This document shows positions 1 through 8,497 of a DNA stretch of 63,213 bases, one piece after another. The notes under the pieces are model-generated. The model did not search any database and was not told the DNA's origin. It saw only the letters and a program-made list of their open reading frames with translations. The stretch is from the NCBI RefSeq assembly GCF_004331685.1, contig NZ_SJSM01000028.1, forward strand, positions 1 to 63,213. The letters run 5' to 3'. The position numbers and the translations under genes are program-made. Origin of the DNA: Pedobacter hiemivivus (GTDB taxonomy: Bacteria; Bacteroidota; Bacteroidia; Sphingobacteriales; Sphingobacteriaceae). Each line of letters starts with the position of its first letter. Position 1 is the stretch's first letter.

Positions 1-264
1 CGGCGGTGGGATATCGAGGTATTCTTTCGTTTTTTAAAACAGGAACTCAATCTAAGTCACCTTATCTCATTGAACAAGAATGGAATACAGATCATCTTAT
101 ACATGACCTTAATTGTGGCAATGATGGTCCTGATGTATAAAAAAGCTAACGACCTAAGTTATAAAACGGCTAAAAGAAGACTAGCTATGGAAGTCAGAGA
201 CCTGGCAATGGCTTTAATTGTCGTACAATGTGGAGGAGATCCTGGACTGTTTTTCAAGACATAA
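1..264 (+). CDS. IS4-family transposase, C-terminal part (cut by window edge)
   Basis: The reading frame is open from base 1, so this is the 3' part of a longer gene. It begins RRWDIEVFFRFLKQ, which matches the IS4 YREK signature: R, three residues, the catalytic Glu of the DDE triad, six residues, then Lys. It ends with VVQCGGDPGLFFKT, a tail typical of this transposase group. The enzyme would cut and join the ends of its own insertion sequence. The Leu codon TTG at 70 could be misread as a start, but the homology begins upstream of it. Whether the element is intact cannot be judged here. A related N-terminal fragment closes the window at 63020. Confidence 0.85.
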   Translation, partial: RRWDIEVFFRFLKQELNLSHLISLNKNGIQIILYMTLIVAMMVLMYKKANDLSYKTAKRRLAMEVRDLAMALIVVQCGGDPGLFFKT

Positions 265-269
265 AAGAA

Positions 270-293
270 ATGGTCGGAATTTCTTCCGACCAT
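270..293. terminator. Hairpin just after the transposase
   Basis: There is a perfect 10-bp stem (270-279 with 284-293) and a 4-base loop, six bases after the transposase stop. A T-run at 312-320 follows only after a gap, so it is not a textbook intrinsic terminator. It may end transposase transcription or shield the element from read-through. Confidence 0.4.
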
Positions 294-338
294 GACTGGT
301 GTTATCACACTCTTTTTTTTTATAATTATAAAGCCCCG

Positions 339-578
339 TTATTCTTCCGGCAATTTATCATACTCTCCTTTCAGCGCATAATAGCCAAATATGACTAGAC
401 CGGCACTGATTGGGATAAAAATGAAGAGGATAATCCCCCATTGCAATGCTGTATTTGTTCTATGCACACCTTCTTCGGCTAAGCCTACTTTCTCTATGGC
501 TTGCATAAACATAAATATGATAGACGCAGGACCCAATATGATCCAAACTACTCCTAATGCTTTTTTTATTGCGTTCAT
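339..578 (-). CDS. Small two-helix membrane protein, partner of the MFS transporter
   Basis: This 79-residue protein has two hydrophobic segments (about residues 8-26 and 47-67) and a charged C-terminus ending KLPEE. It starts 12 bases after the stop of the transporter at 591-2135 on the same strand, so the two are very probably co-transcribed. The pairing resembles small Bacteroidota proteins of the DUF6814 type found beside MHS transporters; that family name is from memory. Its role is unknown. A regulatory or stabilising subunit of the transporter is an inference from position only. Confidence 0.75.
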   Translation of the reverse strand: MNAIKKALGVVWIILGPASIIFMFMQAIEKVGLAEEGVHRTNTALQWGIILFIFIPISAGLVIFGYYALKGEYDKLPEE

Positions 579-590
579 GATCTAAATGTT

Positions 591-2135
591 TTAATGGTTT
601 TCTGATTCGCCCTCGTTGTGATCTGGCTTTTTATTAGATAAATACACTGTTCCTATAACTAAACTCAAAGCCGCTATCCCTATTGGATACCATAAGCCCG
701 ACAAAGGCGTAGCTCCCTGGAAACTGACAATAAGTGTAGCAATAAACGGCACCAAGCCTCCAAAAACACCATTACCAACGTGATAAGGTAAAGACATGGA
801 TGTGTATCTGATCTTGGTAGGAAACAGCTCGACCAAAAAGGCAGCTATTGGCCCATAAACCATCGTAACCAGTAATATCTGGAAGAAAATCAACAATACA
901 AACTTCCAGAAAATAGGCGTTGATAGTTTTTTATCTTTATAAGCATCTGGTAATTCTACGGCAGGCTTACTTACATCCGCGAACTTAGTATGCGATTGTA
1001 TCTTGTTAAATGAAGTTCCATCCAATAAGGTGACCATTGAACTGGTGGTAATCAAACTGTCTGTTGTTCCCACAACGGCAGTCCGGGTAACTACAGGGTT
1101 AGAAACCTCTTTGATATCCTTTTGCTCAATCTTTGAAACATCGGTATCGTCCAGAAAGATCTGATATATCGGTCTATAAAATATTACACCTAAGAGCATT
1201 CCTGCTAGCATAATCCACTTGCGACCTACTTTATCACTCCAGGATCCAAAGATCACAAAGAAAGGAGTCGCAAAGGCAATGCCCCACAAAAGAATGTATC
1301 TCGAATCATTAAAATCAACATGACAGGTGTTTTCTATAAATGATTGTGCATAAAACTGTCCTGTATACCAAATCACTCCTTGTCCCATTGTAGCGCCAAA
1401 CAGGGCAAGCAGTACCATTTTAAAATTCGTTTTGTTATTAAAACTCTCTTTTAATGGGTTTTTAGATACTTTACCTTCTGATTTTAACTTGGTAAACATT
1501 GGCGACTCATGCATCTTCATCCTGATATAGATAGAAACACCAACCAATAGGATAGACAATAGGAATGGTATTCTCCAGCCCCACTCAGCAAAACTTTCTG
1601 CACCCACCAAGTTTTTGGTCACCACAATGATTCCCAGAGAAAGAAATAATCCTCCCGTAGCGGTAGTTTGAATCCAACTGGTAAAAAAACCCCTCTTGTT
1701 TGCTGGCGCATGTTCAGCAACATAAGTTGCCGCTCCGCCATATTCGCCACCCAGGGCTAAGCCTTGTATCAGGCGTAATATTAACACCAATATAGGTGCT
1801 GCATAACCAATGCTTGAATAGGAAGGAATCAATCCGATGAGAAAGGTCGAACCGCCCATCAACACAAGGGTTAATAAGAAGGTATATTTTCTGCCAATCA
1901 AATCGCCAAGGCGACCGAATACCAATGCTCCAAAAGGGCGCACGATAAAACCAGCTGCAAAAATGGCTAATGTGTTAATTAAGGCAGAAGCCCCAGCATC
2001 TGCGGGGAATAATTGTGATCCAATAATGGTGGCTAAACTTCCGAAAATGTAGAAATCATACCATTCAATCAGCGTCCCCAGGGAGGAGGCGCCTATAACT
2101 TTAAAAATACTGCTTTGTTGTGGTTCTTGACTCAT
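591..2135 (-). CDS. MFS transporter, metabolite:H+ symporter (MHS) type
   Basis: This 514-residue inner-membrane protein has about 12 predicted helices. The N-terminal motif GTLIEWYDFYIFG and the loop motif FGRLGDLIGRKYTF are hallmarks of the MHS branch, which includes KgtP, ProP and ShiA. Members import organic acids, betaine/proline or shikimate with protons. Unusually, the central part carries a polar insertion at about residues 330-405, between helices, rich in Thr, Ser, Asp and Lys and probably extracytoplasmic; E. coli relatives lack it. The substrate cannot be read from the sequence. The small membrane gene at 339-578 follows at once. Confidence 0.9.
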   Translation of the reverse strand: MSQEPQQSSIFKVIGASSLGTLIEWYDFYIFGSLATIIGSQLFPADAGASALINTLAIFAAGFIVRPFGALVFGRLGDLIGRKYTFLLTLVLMGGSTFLIGLIPSYSSIGYAAPILVLILRLIQGLALGGEYGGAATYVAEHAPANKRGFFTSWIQTTATGGLFLSLGIIVVTKNLVGAESFAEWGWRIPFLLSILLVGVSIYIRMKMHESPMFTKLKSEGKVSKNPLKESFNNKTNFKMVLLALFGATMGQGVIWYTGQFYAQSFIENTCHVDFNDSRYILLWGIAFATPFFVIFGSWSDKVGRKWIMLAGMLLGVIFYRPIYQIFLDDTDVSKIEQKDIKEVSNPVVTRTAVVGTTDSLITTSSMVTLLDGTSFNKIQSHTKFADVSKPAVELPDAYKDKKLSTPIFWKFVLLIFFQILLVTMVYGPIAAFLVELFPTKIRYTSMSLPYHVGNGVFGGLVPFIATLIVSFQGATPLSGLWYPIGIAALSLVIGTVYLSNKKPDHNEGESENH

Positions 2136-2163
2136 ATTTGGCTTAAACGTTTGACTTAAAAAA

Positions 2164-2195
2164 TAAATCTACCATTTATTTCTAATTATGAGCAA
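2164..2195 (-). promoter_or_regulatory. Likely promoter of the MHS transporter operon
   Basis: On the minus strand, TTTG is followed after 21 bases by TAGATTTA, one mismatch from the Bacteroidota -7 box TAnnTTTG. It lies about 28 bases upstream of the ATG at 2135. This is a pattern match only. Confidence 0.4.
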
Positions 2196-2314
2196 AGCAA
2201 TTCCGCAAAAATGTTAGAATAATTCAAATATTTTTTACAGTATCGAAAAATTAAGCAGGATTTATTTAAATATTAGCATTATAATGCTTAATCTGAAACA
2301 AAACTAGTACTGCC

Positions 2315-3364
2315 TTATTCTTCATCTTTAAAGAAAACCTTATAATAATTCATGGATTTATCGTCATCAAAACCTTTTTCGATTAGTTCTTTGTCACCAT
2401 GAATATAAATATGGAAATTCTTATCCAGCTTTAATACGCTTTTATAAGCCCGGGCCTGCTTTTTCACCGCAGCACCTGAAATATCAAAACTGTCCGGAAT
2501 AGGCTGGTCAAACTCCTCTTCAAAATTCTTCTTATAGGTTTTAAAGGATTCTATGCCCTCCGCATTGCCAATCACTTCATTAGAAAATTCCTCGATGTCA
2601 AAGCTTTCCTTTTCTTTGAAGTATTTCATCGATTTGTTAAGCAGATCTATTTTATCAGCCTTTGAAATATCAAATTCCTGATCCAGCTTCTCGGTTACAA
2701 AGTTTTTATATACCCCTAAAACACCTGCGGTTTGATTATAACTATCATTTCTGATTTTAAGCTTCAAAAACTCATCCTTCCAGTATACCGCTTCTGCACT
2801 TCTTTGGTCAATTACAGCAACTTTAAATCCTTCTTCTTTATCCGTATTAAAAATCAAGCAACCTTTGTCCAGTTTATTGATATTTATTGCTTCCTGCTCA
2901 TAACTTAAACCGAAGCCATCTTGCTCAGGAAAAACTTTTAAATAGCTTTCTTTCGTTTCAGATTTAAAGATTCCGATCGCATCGTGAAGCTCTCCTTCTA
3001 TTTGTACATTCTCAAAATAGGCCACATAAAGCTCCCCAGATTTAATTTTTGGGTGCCCTGACACGTCGTAAAGGTACTTAGCCAGCTGTTTACTATTCTC
3101 ATGAAACGTTTCGCCATTTGCAAATATCTCTGTAGCGAAATGATAGGTTTCATTCAGGTTTAAATCACCGTTGGGATGAATAAAACGGTATACCTCATTT
3201 ACCTTTTCATAAGGGCTTAAAAAGTACTGCTGTAGTAAATTGCTCAGTGTAATGTCTCTGATCGCAATTGATTTTTCAGACAATACGTAAAACTCATCTT
3301 CGGATTTATTTCCGATACGGTGTATAGATAATTCGGCCAGTGAGGCCTCAAAAAAAGAAATCAT
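2315..3364 (-). CDS. Nucleoid-associated protein, NdpA/YejK family
   Basis: This 349-residue soluble protein resembles the NdpA/YejK (37-kDa nucleoid-associated protein) family across its length, starting with the typical N-terminus MISFFEASLAELSIHRIGNK. E. coli YejK associates with the nucleoid and its exact function is poorly defined. The length fits the family. The gene starts 9 bases after the stop of terC, so the two form an operon. No membrane segments or signal peptide are visible. A stretch of more than 100 bases follows before the MHS transporter operon. Confidence 0.85.
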   Translation of the reverse strand: MISFFEASLAELSIHRIGNKSEDEFYVLSEKSIAIRDITLSNLLQQYFLSPYEKVNEVYRFIHPNGDLNLNETYHFATEIFANGETFHENSKQLAKYLYDVSGHPKIKSGELYVAYFENVQIEGELHDAIGIFKSETKESYLKVFPEQDGFGLSYEQEAININKLDKGCLIFNTDKEEGFKVAVIDQRSAEAVYWKDEFLKLKIRNDSYNQTAGVLGVYKNFVTEKLDQEFDISKADKIDLLNKSMKYFKEKESFDIEEFSNEVIGNAEGIESFKTYKKNFEEEFDQPIPDSFDISGAAVKKQARAYKSVLKLDKNFHIYIHGDKELIEKGFDDDKSMNYYKVFFKDEE

Positions 3365-3373
3365 GCAGAAAAA

Positions 3374-4165
3374 TTAGGCTTTATTTTCGTTTTCATTTGG
3401 GACATTACGAAGCGCAACTGGCTTCTTCGCATTTTTCTTCATCTTCAAATTCAGCATTTCTACTAAAATAGAGAAGGCCATCGCAAAGTAAATGTATCCT
3501 TTTGGTATGTGCTGGTCAAATCCTTCGGCCAATAATGAAACTCCAATTAGCAACAGGAAGGATAAAGCCAACATTTTTACCGTAGGGTGGTTATTCACAA
3601 AATTGCTAATGGCACTTGCGGATATCATCATAATAATTACAGCAATAACCACTGCAGCGATCATAATTTCTACGTGCTCTGCCATACCTACAGCAGTAAT
3701 TACAGAATCTAAAGAGAAAACAATATCTAACAATAAGATCTGGATAATCACACCAGAAAAAGAATATACTTTTCCCTTGATTTCCTTTTCTTCTTCACTC
3801 TCCAACTTATCGTGGATCTCGTGCGTACTTTTATAGATTAAGAACAATCCGCCGATAATCAGGATTAGATCGCGACCAGATATAGCCAATTTACCAAGCC
3901 ATTCTGAATCGGTAATGTTAATCAGCGAACCAAGATTAAACAATGGTGCAGTTAAGCTCATTACCCATGTTAGGGACAAAAGCAATAAAACGCGAGTAAT
4001 CATTGCTAAAGCCAAACCAACCTGACGTCCTTTTTTTTGCTGGTGTGCAGGTAGTTTACCAGACAGAATAGAGATAAAGATAATGTTATCTATCCCCAAA
4101 ACGATCTCAAGAACGGTTAGGGTTAAAAGTGAGATCCAGGCCTCTGGGCTGCTTAAAAGTTCCAT
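3374..4165 (-). CDS. TerC-family integral membrane metal exporter
   Basis: This 263-residue protein has about seven hydrophobic helices. The intramembrane acidic motifs EIVLGIDNIIFI (N-terminal) and DIVFSLDSVITAVG (central) are the hallmark repeats of TerC/Alx/YkoY proteins. Members export manganese or other divalent cations, sometimes loading exoenzymes at the membrane; others were first noted for tellurite resistance. The N-terminal segment from residue 1 is already hydrophobic and ends in the first conserved acidic pair. No other ter genes are nearby, so general metal homeostasis is likelier than tellurite resistance. It is first in an operon with the NdpA-like gene. Confidence 0.9.
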   Translation of the reverse strand: MELLSSPEAWISLLTLTVLEIVLGIDNIIFISILSGKLPAHQQKKGRQVGLALAMITRVLLLLSLTWVMSLTAPLFNLGSLINITDSEWLGKLAISGRDLILIIGGLFLIYKSTHEIHDKLESEEEKEIKGKVYSFSGVIIQILLLDIVFSLDSVITAVGMAEHVEIMIAAVVIAVIIMMISASAISNFVNNHPTVKMLALSFLLLIGVSLLAEGFDQHIPKGYIYFAMAFSILVEMLNLKMKKNAKKPVALRNVPNENENKA

Positions 4166-4183
4166 ATGGTAATTTTATAGCCG

Positions 4184-4215
4184 CTAAGATATAAAAAAGC
4201 TTGTTGATAAATCAA
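4184..4215 (-). promoter_or_regulatory. Likely promoter of terC-ndpA operon
   Basis: The minus strand shows TTG, a 21-base spacer, and TATCTTAG (TAnnTTTG with one mismatch), ending about 18 bases before the terC ATG. Geometry fits the Bacteroidota -33/-7 consensus. Confidence 0.5.
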
Positions 4216-4244
4216 AAAGCAATTGAGTTGTGCGTGCTAATTTT

Positions 4245-5456
4245 TCAATTGACAACGGCCGATCCGTAGCTGGAAACGAGATTTACTTTCGCATTCCCTC
4301 CGGCACCTATCTTGCCTGTATACCGTCGATTCTGCTTATCTCCTTCAACTTTCACTGAAATTCCGGCCCCGTAATTAAGCGATGAATTGCTGGTAGATGC
4401 ATCTAAACTACCGTTATAATTACTGTTAAATTTAATGTTGGTTTTTACATAAGCACAGTCAACAATTAAGGACTGACAATCAACATTTACATCCTCAATA
4501 TTTAAACTATTGTATTGGATACTCAGCTTAGCATCGCCATTTAAACGCCCTAGCTTTACATTGCTGTATTGTGCATTTAAATTTACCCCATTGGCTACAC
4601 CTATGTTGAGGTCGCTGTATTGATGCGAAATTTTAGCATAATTCTTAATTGTCCCGATTCGAACATTGGCATAAGCAGCGTCCAGCGTCAATTGGCCAAC
4701 TGTGCCAATAACTAGCCCCGCGCCATATTCTAGTGAAATATTGGCTTTTTCTAGAATCGTATTGATCTTTACAGCCGCATAAGACGAATTAAGAGACAAT
4801 GTCCCAACGCTTCCTATCGTTAAACCATTTCCATATTCCTGCGAGATTTTCGCTTTGTTGATACTTTTAATCGCCGTGCTCCCATAACTGATGGAAAGAT
4901 CATTATTACTATTTTTCAGATCTCCTGCCGAGAAATTTCCGTATTGTACTCCTGCAACAACTGAACCTGTAAAATCACCTATACTTACATTTCCGTATTG
5001 ATGTAATAGCTTCAAATTATTTGTCTCAGGCATATAGACCATAAATTCTACCCTGATTTTCTTTCCATTTAGCCGTTTACTCCCAGAGAGTTTTGTATCT
5101 AAAATTACTACGCCCTCATTTTTAATGGCATTTACAGTAACAAACTCTGATAATTTCCGAGCATCCAATTCAGGACTCCCATACACAATCACATCAAGCC
5201 GAACCTCATTCTTATTCCATGTTCTAACGTTTAATGTGCCATACTGGTTATCTAAAATAACTTTATCAGAGGCATTTACAGCAAAGGTCTTACTGATTTT
5301 ACTTACCCCAGGATCCTGCTCATCAATTTCGCGTCCTACTAGCGAACCAGGCCTAGTGTATGGAGCCACTTTTGTCTCAGCAGCATAAATACACTGACTT
5401 CCAATAGATCCAACGAGACAAATGATAATGCTAATTATTCCCCTTAACCCTTTCAT
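4245..5456 (-). CDS. Exported beta-repeat protein (DUF4097/adhesin-like)
   Basis: This 403-residue protein starts with a signal peptide (MKGLRGIISIIICLVGSIGS). After residue 60 it consists almost entirely of short beta-strand repeats, in which aromatic motifs such as QYGN, EYGN, SYGS, AYAN and QYSN return about every 18-25 residues. This is the pattern of DUF4097/head-GIN type right-handed beta structures. Its ATG overlaps the TGA of the upstream membrane protein gene, so translation is coupled in a sigma / putative anti-sigma / beta-protein operon. It is presumably periplasmic or on the surface and may be the sensed or regulated product. No enzyme motif is seen. Confidence 0.75.
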   Translation of the reverse strand: MKGLRGIISIIICLVGSIGSQCIYAAETKVAPYTRPGSLVGREIDEQDPGVSKISKTFAVNASDKVILDNQYGTLNVRTWNKNEVRLDVIVYGSPELDARKLSEFVTVNAIKNEGVVILDTKLSGSKRLNGKKIRVEFMVYMPETNNLKLLHQYGNVSIGDFTGSVVAGVQYGNFSAGDLKNSNNDLSISYGSTAIKSINKAKISQEYGNGLTIGSVGTLSLNSSYAAVKINTILEKANISLEYGAGLVIGTVGQLTLDAAYANVRIGTIKNYAKISHQYSDLNIGVANGVNLNAQYSNVKLGRLNGDAKLSIQYNSLNIEDVNVDCQSLIVDCAYVKTNIKFNSNYNGSLDASTSNSSLNYGAGISVKVEGDKQNRRYTGKIGAGGNAKVNLVSSYGSAVVN

Positions 5457-5977
5457 ATTTGATTTTCCCTTCTATAATTATCAACCTGACTAATCACGGA
5501 TAATTGCTGGCTGACAATCTGTAATTGCGTTTCCAGATTTTGGGCCATCGCCTTAACTACCAATCTTCGATCTGGACTACGCCGCAATTCATTTTTTAAC
5601 CGTTCATAATCCTTATCCAATCCATTAAGATCTTCGTTAAATTTTTTATACAAATCAGGATTGTCTTTTGCATAAATCAGCAAGCTGTCCTTTTTTTCCT
5701 CAATCAAGCTGGCAAACTTCATTTCCTCTTTTTTGTATCCTGAATTTATCGCCGAAAGTTCAGATCGGTCATTTCTAACATAAAACTTGAATAAACATAC
5801 TCCCCCTACAACCAATAGGACAGATGCAGCTATGCTTAACCAAAACGGAAACTTTCTGTTGCTATTTATTTTTTGCTGATTCAACCCAGCGTCGATTCTT
5901 CCCCAAAGTTTATCTGATGGTATTTCAACATCGAAATCTGCCTTATTTTTTCTTATGTAATCCTCAATATTTTTCAT
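5453..5977 (-). CDS. Putative membrane anti-sigma factor
   Basis: The protein has 174 residues. Residues 1-42 are a charged N-terminus that would be cytoplasmic. One transmembrane helix follows (about 43-66, FWLSIAASVLLVVGGVCLF). The remaining ~105 residues are a long, charged, helical periplasmic part with coiled-coil character. It overlaps the 3' end of the ECF sigma gene by 14 bases. Topology and position fit an anti-sigma factor, but the classical zinc-binding HxxxCxxC motif is absent. It could alternatively be an accessory sensor protein. Confidence 0.65.
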   Translation of the reverse strand: MKNIEDYIRKNKADFDVEIPSDKLWGRIDAGLNQQKINSNRKFPFWLSIAASVLLVVGGVCLFKFYVRNDRSELSAINSGYKKEEMKFASLIEEKKDSLLIYAKDNPDLYKKFNEDLNGLDKDYERLKNELRRSPDRRLVVKAMAQNLETQLQIVSQQLSVISQVDNYRRENQI

Positions 5978-6551
5978 CTTTTACCCCTCCCTTTATCAAA
6001 AAATCATTCAATTTTAGTTTAGCCCGCATAAATTGTGAGCGTGATGTTCCTTCAGAAATCTTTAATACGTGAGCAATCTCACTATGGTCGTACCCCTCAA
6101 GCAGGTACAAACTCAACACTACCCGATATCTGTCAGGAAGCCCCATAATAGCTTGCCTGATTTCTTCTGCCTTTAGCTCCAAACTATATAAATCCGGTTC
6201 CTCCTCCTCTGCAACCTCCACATCATCAATATTTACAAAATCCACTTTCCTTTTTCTCAGCTGATTGATGGATTTATTGATTACAATTTGCTTTAACCAT
6301 AAACCAAATGTTGTTTCACCTCTAAAGCTGTCAATCCTTGTAAAAACATCTAAAAAAGCTTCCTGCAAAATATCCTCAGCTTCTTCGTCAAAATTCACAA
6401 TCCTATACGCCACATTGTACATAGCCTTAGCATACAATTTGTAAATTTCAAATTGTGCCTTACGGTCTCCCTTCCTGCATTGATCTACAAGAGCGATGTG
6501 CTTATCTATGTATGCGATTTCCAATATTTTGCTATTCGTTATATATGACAA
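5964..6551 (-). CDS. RNA polymerase ECF sigma factor
   Basis: This 195-residue sigma-70-family regulator has region 2 at about residues 30-100 (YRIVNFDEEAEDILQEAFLD, then WLKQIVINKSINQLRKRK) and region 4 at about 130-185 (LPDRYRVVLSLYLLEGYDHS, then a helix-turn-helix IAHVLKISEGTSRSQFMRAK). It directs RNA polymerase to a small regulon, probably including its own operon. It is the first gene of the operon with the putative anti-sigma and beta-repeat proteins. Divergent aspS starts 120 bases away. No clear -33/-7 box was found upstream, as might be expected if it is autoregulated. Confidence 0.92.
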   Translation of the reverse strand: MSYITNSKILEIAYIDKHIALVDQCRKGDRKAQFEIYKLYAKAMYNVAYRIVNFDEEAEDILQEAFLDVFTRIDSFRGETTFGLWLKQIVINKSINQLRKRKVDFVNIDDVEVAEEEEPDLYSLELKAEEIRQAIMGLPDRYRVVLSLYLLEGYDHSEIAHVLKISEGTSRSQFMRAKLKLNDFLIKGGVKDEKY

Positions 6552-6618
6552 TGCAAATTCAGAAACGTTGCATCTTTATTTAAAAATTCTTGAATATAAC
6601 AAGTAAAATCATTCCGGT

Positions 6619-6650
6619 TTGAAATATGTGGTTCAAAATGAATATTTTTG
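6619..6650 (+). promoter_or_regulatory. aspS promoter (TTG-N21-TATTTTTG)
   Basis: TTG at 6619-6621 and TATTTTTG at 6643-6650 are separated by 21 bases, an exact match to the Bacteroidota TAnnTTTG -7 box. Transcription would begin near 6656, about 16 bases before the ATG at 6672. Confidence 0.6.
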
Positions 6651-6671
6651 CCGCTTAATACTTTAATAATA

Positions 6672-8417
6672 ATGTTAAGAACAACTACTTGCGGCGCTTT
6701 AACCATTAAGAACCTGGGCGAAAATGTAACCCTGTGTGGCTGGGTTCAGAAATCAAGAGATTTAGGAGGAATGACTTTCATAGACATTCGCGACAGATAC
6801 GGCATTACTCAATTGGTTTTCAATATGGATGACAATCGTGATTTGTGCGAAGCTGCCCGTAATTTGGGCCGTGAATTTGTAATCAAAGCAATCGGACAAG
6901 TAGTAGAGCGTTCTAACAAAAACCTTAAAATGCCAACAGGTGAAGTGGAAATAAAAATCACTGCACTCGAGGTATTAAACGCGGCAAAGTTGCCTCCTTT
7001 CATGATTGACGATGAAACTGATGGTGGTGATGATTTACGTATGAAATACCGCTATTTAGACTTGCGTAGAAACCCTGTCCGTAATAACATGATTTTACGT
7101 CATAAAATGGCACAGGCCGTTCGTCGTTATTTAGATGGACTAGACTTTATTGAAGTAGAAACCCCTGTCTTGATCAAATCTACACCAGAAGGCGCAAGAG
7201 ATTTTGTTGTACCAAGCAGAATGAATGCGGGTGAGTTTTACGCTTTACCTCAATCGCCTCAAACCTTTAAGCAATTGCTAATGGTTTCTGGGTTCGACAG
7301 GTATTTCCAAATTGTAAAATGTTTCAGAGATGAAGATTTACGTGCGGATAGACAACCAGAATTTACGCAGATTGACTGCGAAATGTCGTTTATTGAGCAA
7401 GAAGATATATTAAATACTTTTGAAGGGTTGATCCGTACTTTATTCAAAGACCTGAAAGACTTTGATTTGCCAGAAGTTCCAAGAATGCAATATGCTGACG
7501 CCATGCGTTTGTATGGTTCTGACAAACCTGATACTCGTTTCGAGATGCAGTTTGTAGAGCTAACTGAGCTGGTTAAAGGAAAAGATTTCCCTGTATTTGA
7601 CAATGCAGAGCTGGTAATTGGGATCAATGCTACTGGTTGTGCGAGCTATACACGCAAGCAGGTTGACGAACTAACTGACTTCATTAAACGTCCGCAAATT
7701 GGTGCTACAGGTCTAATTTATATGCGACACAATGAAGACGGCTCATTAAAATCTTCTGTAGACAAATTTTACAGCGAAGATGAGCTTAAAAAGTGGTCGG
7801 CAGCCCTAAACACCCAACCTGGCGACTTAGCGCTTCTAATGGCAGGAAATACAGATAAAGTACGCAAGCAGTTGAGCGAGCTACGTCTGGAGATGGGTAC
7901 TCGTTTAGGTTTACGTGATAAAAATAAATTCAGTGCCCTTTGGGTGCTTGATTTCCCGCTATTAGAGTGGGATGAGGAATCAGAGCGTTTCCATGCTATG
8001 CACCATCCTTTTACGTCACCAAAACCGGAAGATATCGCCTTATTAGATACCGATCCGAAAAATGTGAGAGCCAATGCTTACGATATGGTGGTAAACGGTA
8101 CTGAAATCGGTGGTGGCTCAATCCGAATCCATGACAGAACACTTCAAGCCTTAATGTTTAAACACTTAGGGTTCTCTCCAGAAGAAGCACAAAAACAATT
8201 TGGGTTCTTAATGGATGCTTTTGAGTTTGGTGCTCCTCCACATGGTGGTATTGCCTTTGGATTTGACAGGTTGTGCTCTATTTTCGCAGGTCTGGATAGT
8301 ATCCGGGATGTAATTGCCTTCCCTAAAAACAACTCAGGAAGAGATGTAATGATTGATAGCCCTTCTACAATTGACGATAAGCAATTGAATGAATTAAAAA
8401 TAAAATCAACAGTTTAG
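6672..8417 (+). CDS. aspS: Aspartyl-tRNA synthetase
   Basis: This class II synthetase charges tRNA-Asp. It has an N-terminal OB-fold anticodon domain (about residues 1-110), then the catalytic core with motif 2 FRDEDLRADRQPEFTQID and motif 3 GIAFGFDRL. Between them, at about residues 280-400, lies the GAD insertion seen in bacterial AspRS. The 581-residue length is normal. An upstream TTG at 6648 is in frame, but it lies inside the -7 box and would be untranscribed, so the ATG at 6672 (MLRTTTCGALTIKNLG) is the better start. An 18-bp hairpin follows the stop. Confidence 0.97.
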   Translation: MLRTTTCGALTIKNLGENVTLCGWVQKSRDLGGMTFIDIRDRYGITQLVFNMDDNRDLCEAARNLGREFVIKAIGQVVERSNKNLKMPTGEVEIKITALEVLNAAKLPPFMIDDETDGGDDLRMKYRYLDLRRNPVRNNMILRHKMAQAVRRYLDGLDFIEVETPVLIKSTPEGARDFVVPSRMNAGEFYALPQSPQTFKQLLMVSGFDRYFQIVKCFRDEDLRADRQPEFTQIDCEMSFIEQEDILNTFEGLIRTLFKDLKDFDLPEVPRMQYADAMRLYGSDKPDTRFEMQFVELTELVKGKDFPVFDNAELVIGINATGCASYTRKQVDELTDFIKRPQIGATGLIYMRHNEDGSLKSSVDKFYSEDELKKWSAALNTQPGDLALLMAGNTDKVRKQLSELRLEMGTRLGLRDKNKFSALWVLDFPLLEWDEESERFHAMHHPFTSPKPEDIALLDTDPKNVRANAYDMVVNGTEIGGGSIRIHDRTLQALMFKHLGFSPEEAQKQFGFLMDAFEFGAPPHGGIAFGFDRLCSIFAGLDSIRDVIAFPKNNSGRDVMIDSPSTIDDKQLNELKIKSTV

Positions 8418-8433
8418 CATAAGATTAAGGTTA

Positions 8434-8474
8434 AAACCAAGAAAGCCAGACGAGATGTCTGGCTTTCTTGGTTT
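8434..8474. terminator. Bidirectional terminator between aspS and 8498-8950
   Basis: A perfect 18-bp stem (8434-8451 with 8457-8474) has a 5-base loop. It is A-rich on the left and T-rich on the right, so it can act on both convergent transcripts. Confidence 0.85.
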
Positions 8475-8497
8475 ATAACAATACCGGGAGTGCTTAA

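Noticed and set aside
2275..2288. 14-bp palindrome AGCATTATAATGCT downstream of the NdpA-like gene
   Set aside because: Short and AT-rich; expected by chance in such sequence and not near a start codon.
2315..4165. TerC as part of a tellurite-resistance island
   Set aside because: No terZABDEF genes are present; TerC alone is a common metal exporter.
5125..5388. Open frame of 87 codons antisense to the beta-repeat gene
   Set aside because: Shadow of the real gene: no signal, motif or upstream promoter.
7259..7627. Open frame of 122 codons antisense to aspS
   Set aside because: Low-complexity Ser-rich product opposite a strongly conserved enzyme gene.
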